From: Loktanella sp. S4079
GTDB lineage: Bacteria; Pseudomonadota; Alphaproteobacteria; Rhodobacterales; Rhodobacteraceae
Reading direction: 5' to 3'
NCBI RefSeq assembly: GCF_000967725.1
Contig: NZ_JXYE01000006.1
Location: 186,001 to 250,000, forward strand
DNA length: 64,000 bases
Below the pieces are notes generated by a model. That model had not been told where the DNA came from, did no database searches, and was given only the letters and a program-made list of their open reading frames with translations. Below, in pieces: positions 16,595-25,500 of the stretch (within the stretch, counting starts at the first letter, position 1; each line of letters opens with the position of its first letter). A program made the position numbers and the translations under genes.

Positions 16595-18133
16595 ATGACC
16601 AACCAACCGACATATCCGGCGCGCCATCTCGAGGTGTTGATCACTGCGCAAGAGGCTTATCCTACCTTTGAACGCAAGGTGCTGGCGGCAAAATCCGAAG
16701 TCGTCATGGGTTTTCGTATCTTTGATCCGAATACAAAATTACGCTCTGTTGAGGCCCGCGCAATTGGCGATACTTGGGCTGATCTCTTGCAGCATGTCCT
16801 AAACAATGGGGTGCGCGTCGAACTCTATCTTGCGGACTTTGATGCTGTGGCGGCAACGGACCTGCATCAGGCCTGCTGGAAAAGCCTGCGTATTCTCAAG
16901 GGTTTGAACTATGACAATGGTCAACTGACGGTGGAACCTTTGTTACATCCGGCGCGGATGGGCTGGATTCTACGGCAGTTGTTTCGACCTTTTGGCGCCA
17001 AGAAAATTCGTCAGTTCGAGGAACGCCTTGCAGAGCTGCCTGCGCAACAAAAGCGACGCGCGCTACTGGACGCACCGGGAATCCGCGCGCTGATCAAGCG
17101 GGGATCACGCTTTGTTGCGCCCGCTTTTCCAGCCTCGCATCACCAAAAGATCGCAGTGATCGACAGTCATTGGGTCTATATCGGTGGACTTGATCTGGAT
17201 GAACGGCGCTATGACGACAGGCAGCACGACAAGCCTGCTCAAGAGACATGGCACGATGTACAGGTAATGCTAGAGGATGAAGCAGTGGCGAAAGCCGCGG
17301 TTGGACACCTACGCAGTTTCGCCGATGTGACTGCGGGCAAGCGACCAGTCACGCCCGCCCCCGGTTTGTTGCGCACGCTTTCTGCGAAACGAAAGGGGCC
17401 TAATCTTTGGGGGATGTCCCCCAAACCAGTCCTTTCCGAAATTTATCAACGCCATCTTGCTTTGATTAAATCGGCACGCGAATTGATCTATCTTGAGACG
17501 CAGTTTTTTCGTGATCTTGGGCTTGCGCAGGCTCTGGCGCAGCGTGCCCAAGAAAACCCAAAACTACGGATGATCCTTGTGGTTCCCGGTGCGCCCGAAA
17601 CCGTGGCCTTTCGACAAAACCCAGCGCTAGACGGGCGGTTTGGCGATCATCTCCAGACGCGCGCAATCAATATCATTGAACAGGCGTTTGGCTCTCGGAT
17701 GTTGATCGCCAGCCCTGTGCAGCGCAGGTCGGTTGACGCCCAAGACATCGATTCCGAACGTGCAAGCCTGCACAATGCGCCGTTGATCTATTTGCATGCC
17801 AAAGTGTCGATCTTTGACGATACAGCAGCCATTGTATCTTCGGCGAATTTGAACGGGCGCTCATTTCACTGGGACACCGAAGCCGGGATCGAATTCACCC
17901 ATCCAGATGAAACCGCGCAAATCCGCAAGCGCGTCATGGGGCATTGGCTCCCTGAGGACGCACCTGCACAGTCTATTATTCCCGCCAGTGCGTTCCCTTA
18001 CTGGCAGCAAATCGTCAACGATAATGCAACACAGCATCCTGCCGGAAAACAGGGGTTTTTGGTGCCCTACAACGCCACCGCCGCCCAGAAAACTGCGACC
18101 CCTGTTCCCGGCATGCCGCCCGAAATGGTCTGA
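16595..18133 (+). CDS. Phospholipase D-family protein
   Basis: A 512-residue protein with two HKD catalytic motifs: HHQKIAVID (His183, Lys185, Asp190) and HAKVSIFDD (His401, Lys403, Asp408), the second followed by SSANLNGRS. The N-terminus (VVMGFRIFD) matches PLDc domain 1. No signal peptide is visible, so it is probably cytoplasmic or membrane-associated. Hydrolase or transferase activity toward phospholipids (for example cardiolipin) is likely, but the substrate cannot be told. It lies 21 bases after the stress kinase on the same strand and could be read from the same transcript. Confidence 0.82.
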   Translation: MTNQPTYPARHLEVLITAQEAYPTFERKVLAAKSEVVMGFRIFDPNTKLRSVEARAIGDTWADLLQHVLNNGVRVELYLADFDAVAATDLHQACWKSLRILKGLNYDNGQLTVEPLLHPARMGWILRQLFRPFGAKKIRQFEERLAELPAQQKRRALLDAPGIRALIKRGSRFVAPAFPASHHQKIAVIDSHWVYIGGLDLDERRYDDRQHDKPAQETWHDVQVMLEDEAVAKAAVGHLRSFADVTAGKRPVTPAPGLLRTLSAKRKGPNLWGMSPKPVLSEIYQRHLALIKSARELIYLETQFFRDLGLAQALAQRAQENPKLRMILVVPGAPETVAFRQNPALDGRFGDHLQTRAINIIEQAFGSRMLIASPVQRRSVDAQDIDSERASLHNAPLIYLHAKVSIFDDTAAIVSSANLNGRSFHWDTEAGIEFTHPDETAQIRKRVMGHWLPEDAPAQSIIPASAFPYWQQIVNDNATQHPAGKQGFLVPYNATAAQKTATPVPGMPPEMV

Positions 18134-18159
18134 GGCGATCCCGCACGGTTGGTCAGTCG

Positions 18160-19206
18160 TCAGCGCCCTCGCCTAAGTAGCCAGACAAAGAACAGGCCGC
18201 CTATAAGTCCTGTCACGACCCCGATGGGAATATCGTCGGGTGCCATGATTGTTCGGGCTAGGATATCGCACCAGACGAGAAAGATTGCCCCCACGATCAG
18301 GCTTGCCGGAAGAACGCGGCCATTGGCGCCGCCGACCACCATCCGCACGATATGCGGGACCATAAGCCCGACAAATCCGATGATCCCGGAAAAGGCGACC
18401 ATCACCCCCGTCACCAAGGCTCCTGCGACAAATGCCGCAAGGCGAAATCTAGTCACATTGATACCAAGCGTTGCGGCGGTTTCGTCGCCGATGGTCATGG
18501 CGTCAAAATCGCGCGCGCGGATCATGAACCAGACAGAGCAGGCACATAGAACCACCGCAGGAAACACAAGGTGCGCCCATTGAGCAAGCCCAAGACCACC
18601 GAGCATCCAAAACACGACCATGTGGGTGGCGCGCGGATCACCTAAAAAGATCATCACGTTCGCAAGCGCCATGACGATAAAGGATACCGCTACCCCAGCG
18701 AGGACAAGCCGATCCGAAGAGGTCGCATTTGCAACCTGACTGACAACCAACACCAGCACTGTTGCCAGCACTGCACCCGCAAAGGCAAAGAGCGGCACGG
18801 TGATCAGACCAAAGATCATCCCCGTATGCAAAAGCGCGGTAATCGCGCCAAACGCGCCGCCGGACGAGATGCCAAGCAGATGTGGATCAGCCAGTGGATT
18901 GCGTGTTGCGGATTGCAAGGTGGCCCCCACAACCGCCAGCCCCGCGCCGACCAAAGCTGCGAGCAAACTGCGTGGCAAACGAAGCTGCCAAACGATGGCT
19001 TCGTGGGCGCGTGGCCAGTCTTGGGCAGGGATCACGCCGGGAAATAGATGATGTCCGACAATCGTCCAAACTGTCCCCAAGGGCACGCGGACAGCACCAA
19101 TGCTGACCGCGATCGAAATCGACAGCACAAGCCCTAACACTCCGAGGATCATCCAAATTGCAAAGGCACGCCCAGCACCTTTGCTATGTTGTCGTGCGCC
19201 GCTCAC
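18160..19206 (-). CDS. ABC transporter permease, FecCD/BtuC family (predicted corrinoid uptake)
   Basis: A 348-residue inner-membrane permease with about ten membrane segments and the BtuC/FecD signatures RNPLADPHLLGISSGGAFGA, GATLQSATR and the C-terminal VPHIVRM with GANGRVLPAS. It overlaps the binding-protein gene by 4 bases and is last in a three-gene minus-strand operon headed by a cobalamin riboswitch. By family it could carry siderophores or vitamin B12; the riboswitch favours a corrinoid. Confidence 0.88.
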   Translation of the reverse strand: MSGARQHSKGAGRAFAIWMILGVLGLVLSISIAVSIGAVRVPLGTVWTIVGHHLFPGVIPAQDWPRAHEAIVWQLRLPRSLLAALVGAGLAVVGATLQSATRNPLADPHLLGISSGGAFGAITALLHTGMIFGLITVPLFAFAGAVLATVLVLVVSQVANATSSDRLVLAGVAVSFIVMALANVMIFLGDPRATHMVVFWMLGGLGLAQWAHLVFPAVVLCACSVWFMIRARDFDAMTIGDETAATLGINVTRFRLAAFVAGALVTGVMVAFSGIIGFVGLMVPHIVRMVVGGANGRVLPASLIVGAIFLVWCDILARTIMAPDDIPIGVVTGLIGGLFFVWLLRRGR

Positions 19207-20147
19207 CGGTCAGCGACCGCGAAAGCGTTGGCCAGTTTGCCAATCGCAGCGATGTTGCGTGGCCCCGGCGTTGCCTCCACGTATTCCAGCGTGACAAAGT
19301 TGTCGTTCACCACCGCAGGAATGTCTGCAAAGGCAGGATTATTCATCATGAATGCGCGTTTTTGGTCTGCGGTGACCTCACCGTAGTTAACGATCACGAT
19401 AACCTCGGGTGCGGCGTCAATGACTTCTTCCCAGCCGACTGTGGCCCAGCTTTTTTCAAAGCTGTCCATAACATTGGAACCGCCTGCGGCTTCGATCAAT
19501 GCCGTCGGCATCGCGTAACGGCCGGCGGTAAAGGGGGAATCCTCTCCACTGTCGTAGACAAACGCCTTGATTGGATCTGTTGTATCGACCTCTGCGGTCA
19601 GCAGCTCGACCTCGGCTTGCCAACCCGCGATCAACGCGTCTGCGCGCTCTGGAACGCGAAAAATTGCACCAAGGTTTCGAATATCGTTATACATATCGTC
19701 CAAGGATGCCTTGGGTTTGTCCATGATATGCGTACAGCTTTCGGTGAGTTCGTAGACCGTGATCCCGAAAGGTTCGAGCGTCGCAGGCGTGACCTCGCCC
19801 CCCACTTTCAAACCATAGTTCCATCCGGCAAATAGAAAGTCAGCGCCCGCACCGACCAAGACCTCGCGCGTGGGGTAGATGGTGGATAGCTCAGGCAATT
19901 CGGCGACACCGCTGCGCATCTCAGGATCCAGCGTCCGCCAAGCCGAAATCCCGGTATAGCCAATCATATGCTCGCGCAGACCAAGCACGAGCATCATTTC
20001 GGTGATGTTGACGTCGTTGGATACTGCCGCTTGGGGTGTTTCGGGGAATGTAATCGACCGATCGCAACTCTGGACAGTAACAGCTTCGGCCTGTGCAAAG
20101 GCAGGCCAAACCATCAAGGCAGCGGCAGTAAGAGAGGCGGTTTTCAT
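19203..20147 (-). CDS. ABC transporter substrate-binding protein, BtuF/FecB type (predicted corrinoid)
   Basis: A 314-residue periplasmic binding protein with a signal peptide (MKTASLTAAALMVWPAFAQA). The Peripla_BP_2 fold is indicated by ITFPETPQAAVSNDVNITEM and WEEVIDAAPEVIVIVNYGE. It overlaps the ATPase gene upstream and the permease gene downstream by 4 bases each. On similarity alone it would be called an iron-siderophore or F420-0-like binding protein; the riboswitch points to cobalamin or a precursor. Confidence 0.87.
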   Translation of the reverse strand: MKTASLTAAALMVWPAFAQAEAVTVQSCDRSITFPETPQAAVSNDVNITEMMLVLGLREHMIGYTGISAWRTLDPEMRSGVAELPELSTIYPTREVLVGAGADFLFAGWNYGLKVGGEVTPATLEPFGITVYELTESCTHIMDKPKASLDDMYNDIRNLGAIFRVPERADALIAGWQAEVELLTAEVDTTDPIKAFVYDSGEDSPFTAGRYAMPTALIEAAGGSNVMDSFEKSWATVGWEEVIDAAPEVIVIVNYGEVTADQKRAFMMNNPAFADIPAVVNDNFVTLEYVEATPGPRNIAAIGKLANAFAVADR

Positions 20148-21001
20148 GAATTTTGTCCTTTGTTTTCAGGAAGGTGAAATGTGAAATGTGGTGATTGCGA
20201 CGGCTGAAGCACCTCGCGCCGGGCATCGACACTGAAGGCTTGCGAAACAATTTGGGGCGTCAGCGCAGAAACAGGGGGTCCAAACGCAAGTGTTTTGCCG
20301 CGTTCTAGGACCAAGACGTCGTCACATAGCCCCGCGGCCAAGTTCAGGTCATGAAGGCTCGTGACAATGGTGATCCCCAAGTTGCGGACGAGCGTCAGGA
20401 CTTCTAGCTGATGCCGGATATCGAGATGGTTTGTCGGCTCATCAAGGATCAGCAATTTCGGTTGTTGCGCCAGCGCACGCGCGACCATCACCCGTTGCTT
20501 TTCGCCACCAGAGAGCGTGCCAAATGCGCGATGTTCCATTCCATCAAGGTTAAGCCGTTCAAGCGCATCGCTGACGATTTGCGCGTCGCGTATGCCACCA
20601 CGCGCCAAGGCGCGCCGATGCGGTGCACGACCCAGCGCCACAATTTCGCGCACCGTCAGCGCAAAATCAGTCGGCTGTTCTTGCAGCACAGCGGTGACCT
20701 GACAGGCCGCGTCGCGGGGGCGCATTCCCCATAGGCTTTGCCCGTCGAGCAGAATTTTGCCAGATGTGGGCCGGTAGAACCGATATAGCAACCGCAAAAG
20801 CGTTGATTTGCCTGCGCCATTCGGGCCAATCACGCCCATCATACGCCCCGGCCCGAGTTCAAAGCTCACGTTATCGAGGATCACTTCGCCGGTCGCGGTG
20901 TGCCAGCCGAGATTGCATGCCGAGAGCGCCGCAGGCGTTGTGACAGTGCGTTCAGGTGTGACCCGCTGTTCGCTTATCGTTTCGTGTAAATTATCCAACA
21001 T
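20144..21001 (-). CDS. ABC transporter ATP-binding protein, BtuD/FecE type (predicted corrinoid)
   Basis: Single-domain ATPase of the importer: Walker A GPNGAGKST, Q-loop region AVLQEQPTDFAL, signature LSGGEKQRVMVARALAQQP, Walker B LLILDEPTNHLDI. The start is uncertain. The ATG at 21001 has GGAGG only 2 bases away, whereas a TTG at 20998 has that site at an ideal 5 bases. The open frame extends to 21055 without a site, and a small out-of-frame ORF with a good site overlaps this start. First gene of the riboswitch-controlled operon. Confidence 0.88.
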   Translation of the reverse strand: MLDNLHETISEQRVTPERTVTTPAALSACNLGWHTATGEVILDNVSFELGPGRMMGVIGPNGAGKSTLLRLLYRFYRPTSGKILLDGQSLWGMRPRDAACQVTAVLQEQPTDFALTVREIVALGRAPHRRALARGGIRDAQIVSDALERLNLDGMEHRAFGTLSGGEKQRVMVARALAQQPKLLILDEPTNHLDIRHQLEVLTLVRNLGITIVTSLHDLNLAAGLCDDVLVLERGKTLAFGPPVSALTPQIVSQAFSVDARREVLQPSQSPHFTFHLPENKGQNS

Positions 21002-21069
21002 ACCCTCCGCCATCGGCGGGGGCGTGTTAAGAGATAGCAATTTTGAGCAGACCAAAGTCTGTGTCGCAT
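20974..21069 (-). CDS. Possible leader peptide between riboswitch and ABC ATPase gene
   Basis: A 31-codon ORF on the minus strand, beginning MRHRLWSAQN, with GGAGG at an ideal 5 bases before its ATG. It is in a different frame from the ATPase and ends within that gene's first codons. It starts 48 bases downstream of the B12 box. No homology was recognised. It could be a translated leader that couples riboswitch-controlled initiation to the ATPase, or chance. Confidence 0.3.
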   Translation of the reverse strand: MRHRLWSAQNCYLLTRPRRWRRVCWIIYTKR

Positions 21070-21111
21070 CGTTGCCTCCATCGGAACACCCCGCCCGAGT
21101 TACGGTTAAAA

Positions 21112-21275
21112 TCAGATGGCAGGTCTCCTGACTTGCGGGTCAAAGCGCACCGTCCCTTCCCAGCGATAACGCCAGTGGATCGACGGATTGCTCACCGCTT
21201 ACAGTTGCGGGGGCAGTCACGGAATTGGCGCCGATTGGCTATTCCTCACCGTGTTCCCTTTTTCATCTTTGCGCT
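21112..21275 (-). promoter_or_regulatory. Cobalamin riboswitch
   Basis: Reading the minus strand from 21275 down, all the conserved blocks of the AdoCbl aptamer appear in order: GGGAACACGGTGA (21258-21246), CTGCCCCCGCAACTGTAA (21216-21199), CCACTGG (21178-21172), GGGAAGG (21161-21155) and a full B12 box AAGTCAGGAGACCTGCC (21134-21118). It precedes the three-gene ABC operon ending at 18160 and should repress it when cobalamin is abundant. Confidence 0.95.
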
Positions 21276-21352
21276 TCATCTGGGATGCACAAAGAACCAT
21301 CGCGCTTGGTTCAATCGCAGCGCTGCATTTTTGTCAACCGATAAGCAGTTGT

Positions 21353-22306
21353 TCAATCAGCCAAAGTTTCAGCAGCCGCCGAGAAGGTTGCTGTGGTTGC
21401 TTCAATGATTTGCATGCGGATCTCGTCCACTTCGGAAAGCATATCGTGTTTGGACGCCGCTAGCGGTTCAAGCCTGCCTTTGGGCCAATTCCGCATCCGC
21501 CTTTCGATGGCTGATCCGGCGACAAGCACATCGTTGCTACTGTAAAAGGTGACACAGGGCAGATCAGGGGATGGGCAGCGGCCGAGCTTGGCGGTCTCAA
21601 TGAGCGTCTGAAACAACCAACCTAGGCTGGGTCCACCGATTTGGTGATCGGGCAATGCTCGGGCTTGGCGTTGGAAATAGGCAAACATCTCCGGGTTATG
21701 CGTCAGTCGATTATCCTGAAATTCGGTGTTCAGAACATAGCTTACCCCAGAAGTCCCCGGCGCATAGCGATGCCCCTGACCCAGTTTTTGCGCAGCCCAT
21801 GACACAGGCCATGCAGCGATGCGCTCATGAAGAGGCAATTTGACCTGCCACATTGGGGCTGTAAATGCGCATGCCACGACGGGTAGTCCATTGGTCAGCG
21901 CGCGTAACCCAATACAGCCGCCCATCGAATGCCCGAACAGATACCAAGGTTTTGGCAAATCCAAGTCCTGTGCGGCCTTGATCATCGCGGCGACGTCTTG
22001 CTGGAAATCAGCGTAGCTGTCGACGTGGCCGGTCATCCGGTCGTCTGCCTTGCGATCAGATAGCCCCTGCCCGCGCCAGTCGATAATGAACAATCCGTAA
22101 CCCCGCGCAGTAAAATCATTGGCCGTGATACCGTATTTTTCGATGTATTCTGTGCGCCCTGGAAAGACCAAGATCGTCCCTTTGGGCGTCGCGCCAGCAT
22201 TCCAAAACCCAACACGCAGGCGCGTGCCATCATCGGCGTTGACCCAATAGGCGCGGCCGTCTGCTGGCCCTTCGGACTGTTCTAAGTGGAATGGAGCGGG
22301 GGTCAT
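21353..22306 (-). CDS. Alpha/beta hydrolase, lysophospholipase (PldB)-like
   Basis: A 317-residue serine hydrolase with the nucleophile elbow GHSMGG, oxyanion region FPGRTEYIEKYG, the motif DWRGQGLSDR, a late Asp (SSNDVLV) and a His (SKHDMLSE) completing the triad. This is the Hydrolase_4/monoacylglycerol-lipase group, often annotated as lysophospholipase. The ATG at 22306 has GAGG 6 bases upstream; an ATG at 22324 does not. It lies upstream of the riboswitch operon on the same strand but is presumably separate from it. No signal peptide. Confidence 0.85.
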   Translation of the reverse strand: MTPAPFHLEQSEGPADGRAYWVNADDGTRLRVGFWNAGATPKGTILVFPGRTEYIEKYGITANDFTARGYGLFIIDWRGQGLSDRKADDRMTGHVDSYADFQQDVAAMIKAAQDLDLPKPWYLFGHSMGGCIGLRALTNGLPVVACAFTAPMWQVKLPLHERIAAWPVSWAAQKLGQGHRYAPGTSGVSYVLNTEFQDNRLTHNPEMFAYFQRQARALPDHQIGGPSLGWLFQTLIETAKLGRCPSPDLPCVTFYSSNDVLVAGSAIERRMRNWPKGRLEPLAASKHDMLSEVDEIRMQIIEATTATFSAAAETLAD

Positions 22307-22596
22307 GCAATGCCTCATGATCAAATTTTTTGTTTTATAACCAGCTTTTGCAATCTAGGTCACGGGCCAAGGACAAAGGGATTTGCAATACGCAAACCAT
22401 CGCGTATCCTTGCGACATAAACTTGCTGCGCCGTGGCGTTAAGCGAATTTTTCGCGCCCTATTCTTGTAGTTTCAGCAATTCGCGTTTAAGACGCGCTAC
22501 GCCCTCGCGGCGATCCAGCCAAAAGCCAGACATCACATCATTCAGAGCGCACGACCAAACCGGAAATGCATGCTCTTTGACTTTTGGGAGGTCGGC

Positions 22597-25500
22597 TTGC
22601 TGAGCAATCCATCGACATTTGGTCTTTATGATCCGGCACAAGAACACAGCGCCTGTGGTGTTGGGTTTCTAACGCGCAAAGACAGCAAGCAAACGCATGA
22701 CGTTTTGAAACGCGGTCACGAGGCGCTTTGTGCCGTGCCGCACCGTGGCGGGATGTCTTCCGAAGGTGTTGGTGATGGTGCGGGCATATCTGTCGATCTG
22801 TCGTTGAACTTTTTTCGCAAGCTGACTGGGCTTGAGCTGACGGCGGGGAATTTCGGTGTTGGGAACTTCTTTTTGCCAGCAAACACGGAAGAGCACCCTC
22901 GCGCCGAGGCGCTGATTGAAACAGCACTCGCGGAACGCGGTATGCGCGTTTTACATTCGCGCGATATGCCGGTGAACAACGACGCAATTGGGGAGCGTTC
23001 GGTCAAACATCAGCTCCCCGTGCGGCAGTGGGTATTTGCGGCCCCAGACGGTATGCCACAAGATGAATTTGATCGTGAAATTCATCAGGTTTTGTTGGTG
23101 ATCGAGGCACAGGCCTATACCGATGCAGGTCTTGATGGGCTTTATCCTTTGTCCCTGTCATCGCGGATGCAAGTATTCAAGGGACGTCTGAATTCTTGGG
23201 AAATCATCCCCTATTTCCAAGATCTATCGGACCCTGATCACAGCGTGCATACGATGTATTTTCACACGCGGTTTTCAACGAATACAGACCCGCACCCATC
23301 AATGGCACAGCCATTTCGCCTGATGGCGCATAACGGCGAGCTAAACACCGACAAAAAGAACAGATTGTCCGAGGCCGCAATCGCCTTGGCGCGCAACAAA
23401 GCCATCACTAGGCCAAAGGGTCAGTCGGACAGTTGCCGTCTGGACCAGACTTTGAACGCGCGCGTCTACGACGAAGGTTTGGATTTGGTCACAGCGGTCG
23501 TTGCGATGATGCCGCCTGCTTGGGAAAATGACACCAGCCTGTCGCCCCAAGTACGCATGATGCTTGAGTATTTCTCGCTCTCTGAGGAAAAGAATGACGG
23601 CCCTGCGGCCTTGGTTTTTGGGAACGGGACGCTAATCGGTGCGCGGCTTGACCGTTTGGGATTGCGTCCGATGCGTTCGGTTGAGACCAGCGAATATCTG
23701 GCCGTTATGTCCGAAGCGGGCCAGATCAGTTTCCCACCCGAGGATGTGATCCGCCGTGGGCGGGTCGAGGCAGGCGGTATGATCTATTTTGATCACTCGA
23801 CGGGCCGCAGCTATGAAACGGCTGAGGCATTGGAAACGCTGGCAAGCGCATATGACTACCCTGCCCTGCTGGCTGCCGCACAAGTCAACATTGACGATCT
23901 TCCCGAGGCAGACGCGAACCCGGCAACCGCCGCCGCAAGATACGAAGGTGATCTGGATCGCCCCGCGCGTTACGTCGGTTATACGCTCAATCAGGAAAGC
24001 TTTAAGTTTCTGATGGACCCGATGTTGCAAACCGGAGTCGAGAAGGTCTCGGCGATGGGTTATGGTAACGCGATTAACGCGTTATCTGACAACGAAGGCG
24101 GCGTCGCGAAATATTTCAGCCAACGCTTTGCGCAGGTGACCAACCCACCGCTGGATTCGATCCGTGAATCGGATGGCATGACCCTGCGCGTGGCTTTGGG
24201 CGAAAAGCCCCATCTCGGTCAAAGCCGATCACGCCAGATCGTCGTAAATTCACCTGTGCTGCGCATGGTTGATATGCTCAAGATCAAGGCCCAGACAGAC
24301 ACACCTTGGCAGCGGTTCGACACGCTATATGCCCCCGTATTCGGGGATGGCGCAGCGAATGAACGTGCGCTCGTCGATAGTATTGATGAGGTCGCAAATC
24401 AGGTGGTCGCCTTTGCCCGCGAAAAAGGTGGTATCGCCATTCTGACCGATCGGCATATCTGTCGCGCCAAGGCCCCTATGCCGATGACCTTGGCTGTTTC
24501 CGCAATCAACCAGCGTCTCATCGAAGAAGGCATGCGCTTTAAGGTGTCATTGGTTGTTGAAAGCGGACAGATTTGTTCGTCGCATCATATTGCTTGTGCG
24601 CTCGGCTTTGGGGCGGCGGCGATTTATCCGCTGTCTGTGCGCATGCGCGCCGAAGAAATGTACAGCGATAACCCTGCCGCGGCCTATGGCAAGTTTAAGA
24701 AAGCCGCCGAAAAAGCCCTGATGAAAACAATGGGCAAAGTCGGGCTATGCACCGTCGAAAGCTATTCAGGTGGTGAGTTCTTTGAACCCAATTTCTTGGA
24801 TACAAATGATCCCGTATTCGCAAAGTATCTGCCGAATATGAAAACGCCAGTGGGTGGCGTCCGGTTTGATGTCGTTGCGAAATCCTTGGCAGATTGGCAT
24901 GAACGCGCGCTTAAGGTTACCAGCGACAAAGACATCCCGATCCTTGGTCTGTTCAAGGAACGCTCCGAAGGGGCGGGCCACAGCTATGGCACCACCGCTG
25001 TGCGTGGCTTTGTTGACCTGACCGAAGAACCCATCAGTTTTGCCGATGCAGAAGGCGAAACAGACCCGTTGCGGCTGCTGACCCTGCGCCAGATGGAAGA
25101 CGCCTTTGGCATCGACGACGCAGGTTATGTGAATACGTCTTTTGAAAAGCTGACCCAAGCGCAAATCGACGGCTTTGAGATCACACCGGGCTATCGCAGC
25201 TTTAGCCAGACAATGGCTGAAGAACGGCACCGTCGCCCAGCAGCCTTGCGCGATGTTTTGGCATTTCCGGCGGATATCACGTTTTTGGACACCACGCGCG
25301 AGATGAAGCGCGAAATGATGCTGTTCAATCGCGCGGGCAACCGTGACTTTGTGATCCGTGGACTGGAATGCGAAGCACTGGGAAATAATGAGTTTTTGCT
25401 GCGCCTGACAGGGCCAAAGGCAGATGATATCGGCAGGCTGGATGTTCTTGCGACGACATTGGTTGAGCGTTTCGGCGAAGACGTCGAAGGGCACCATATT

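Noticed and set aside
22459..22647. 62-codon minus-strand frame between the hydrolase and GltB-like genes, ending GVARLKRELLKLQE
   Set aside because: The C-terminal half looks protein-like, but the only start overlaps the GltB-like gene, there is no ribosome binding site and no family is recognised. It could be a gene remnant; a homology search would decide.
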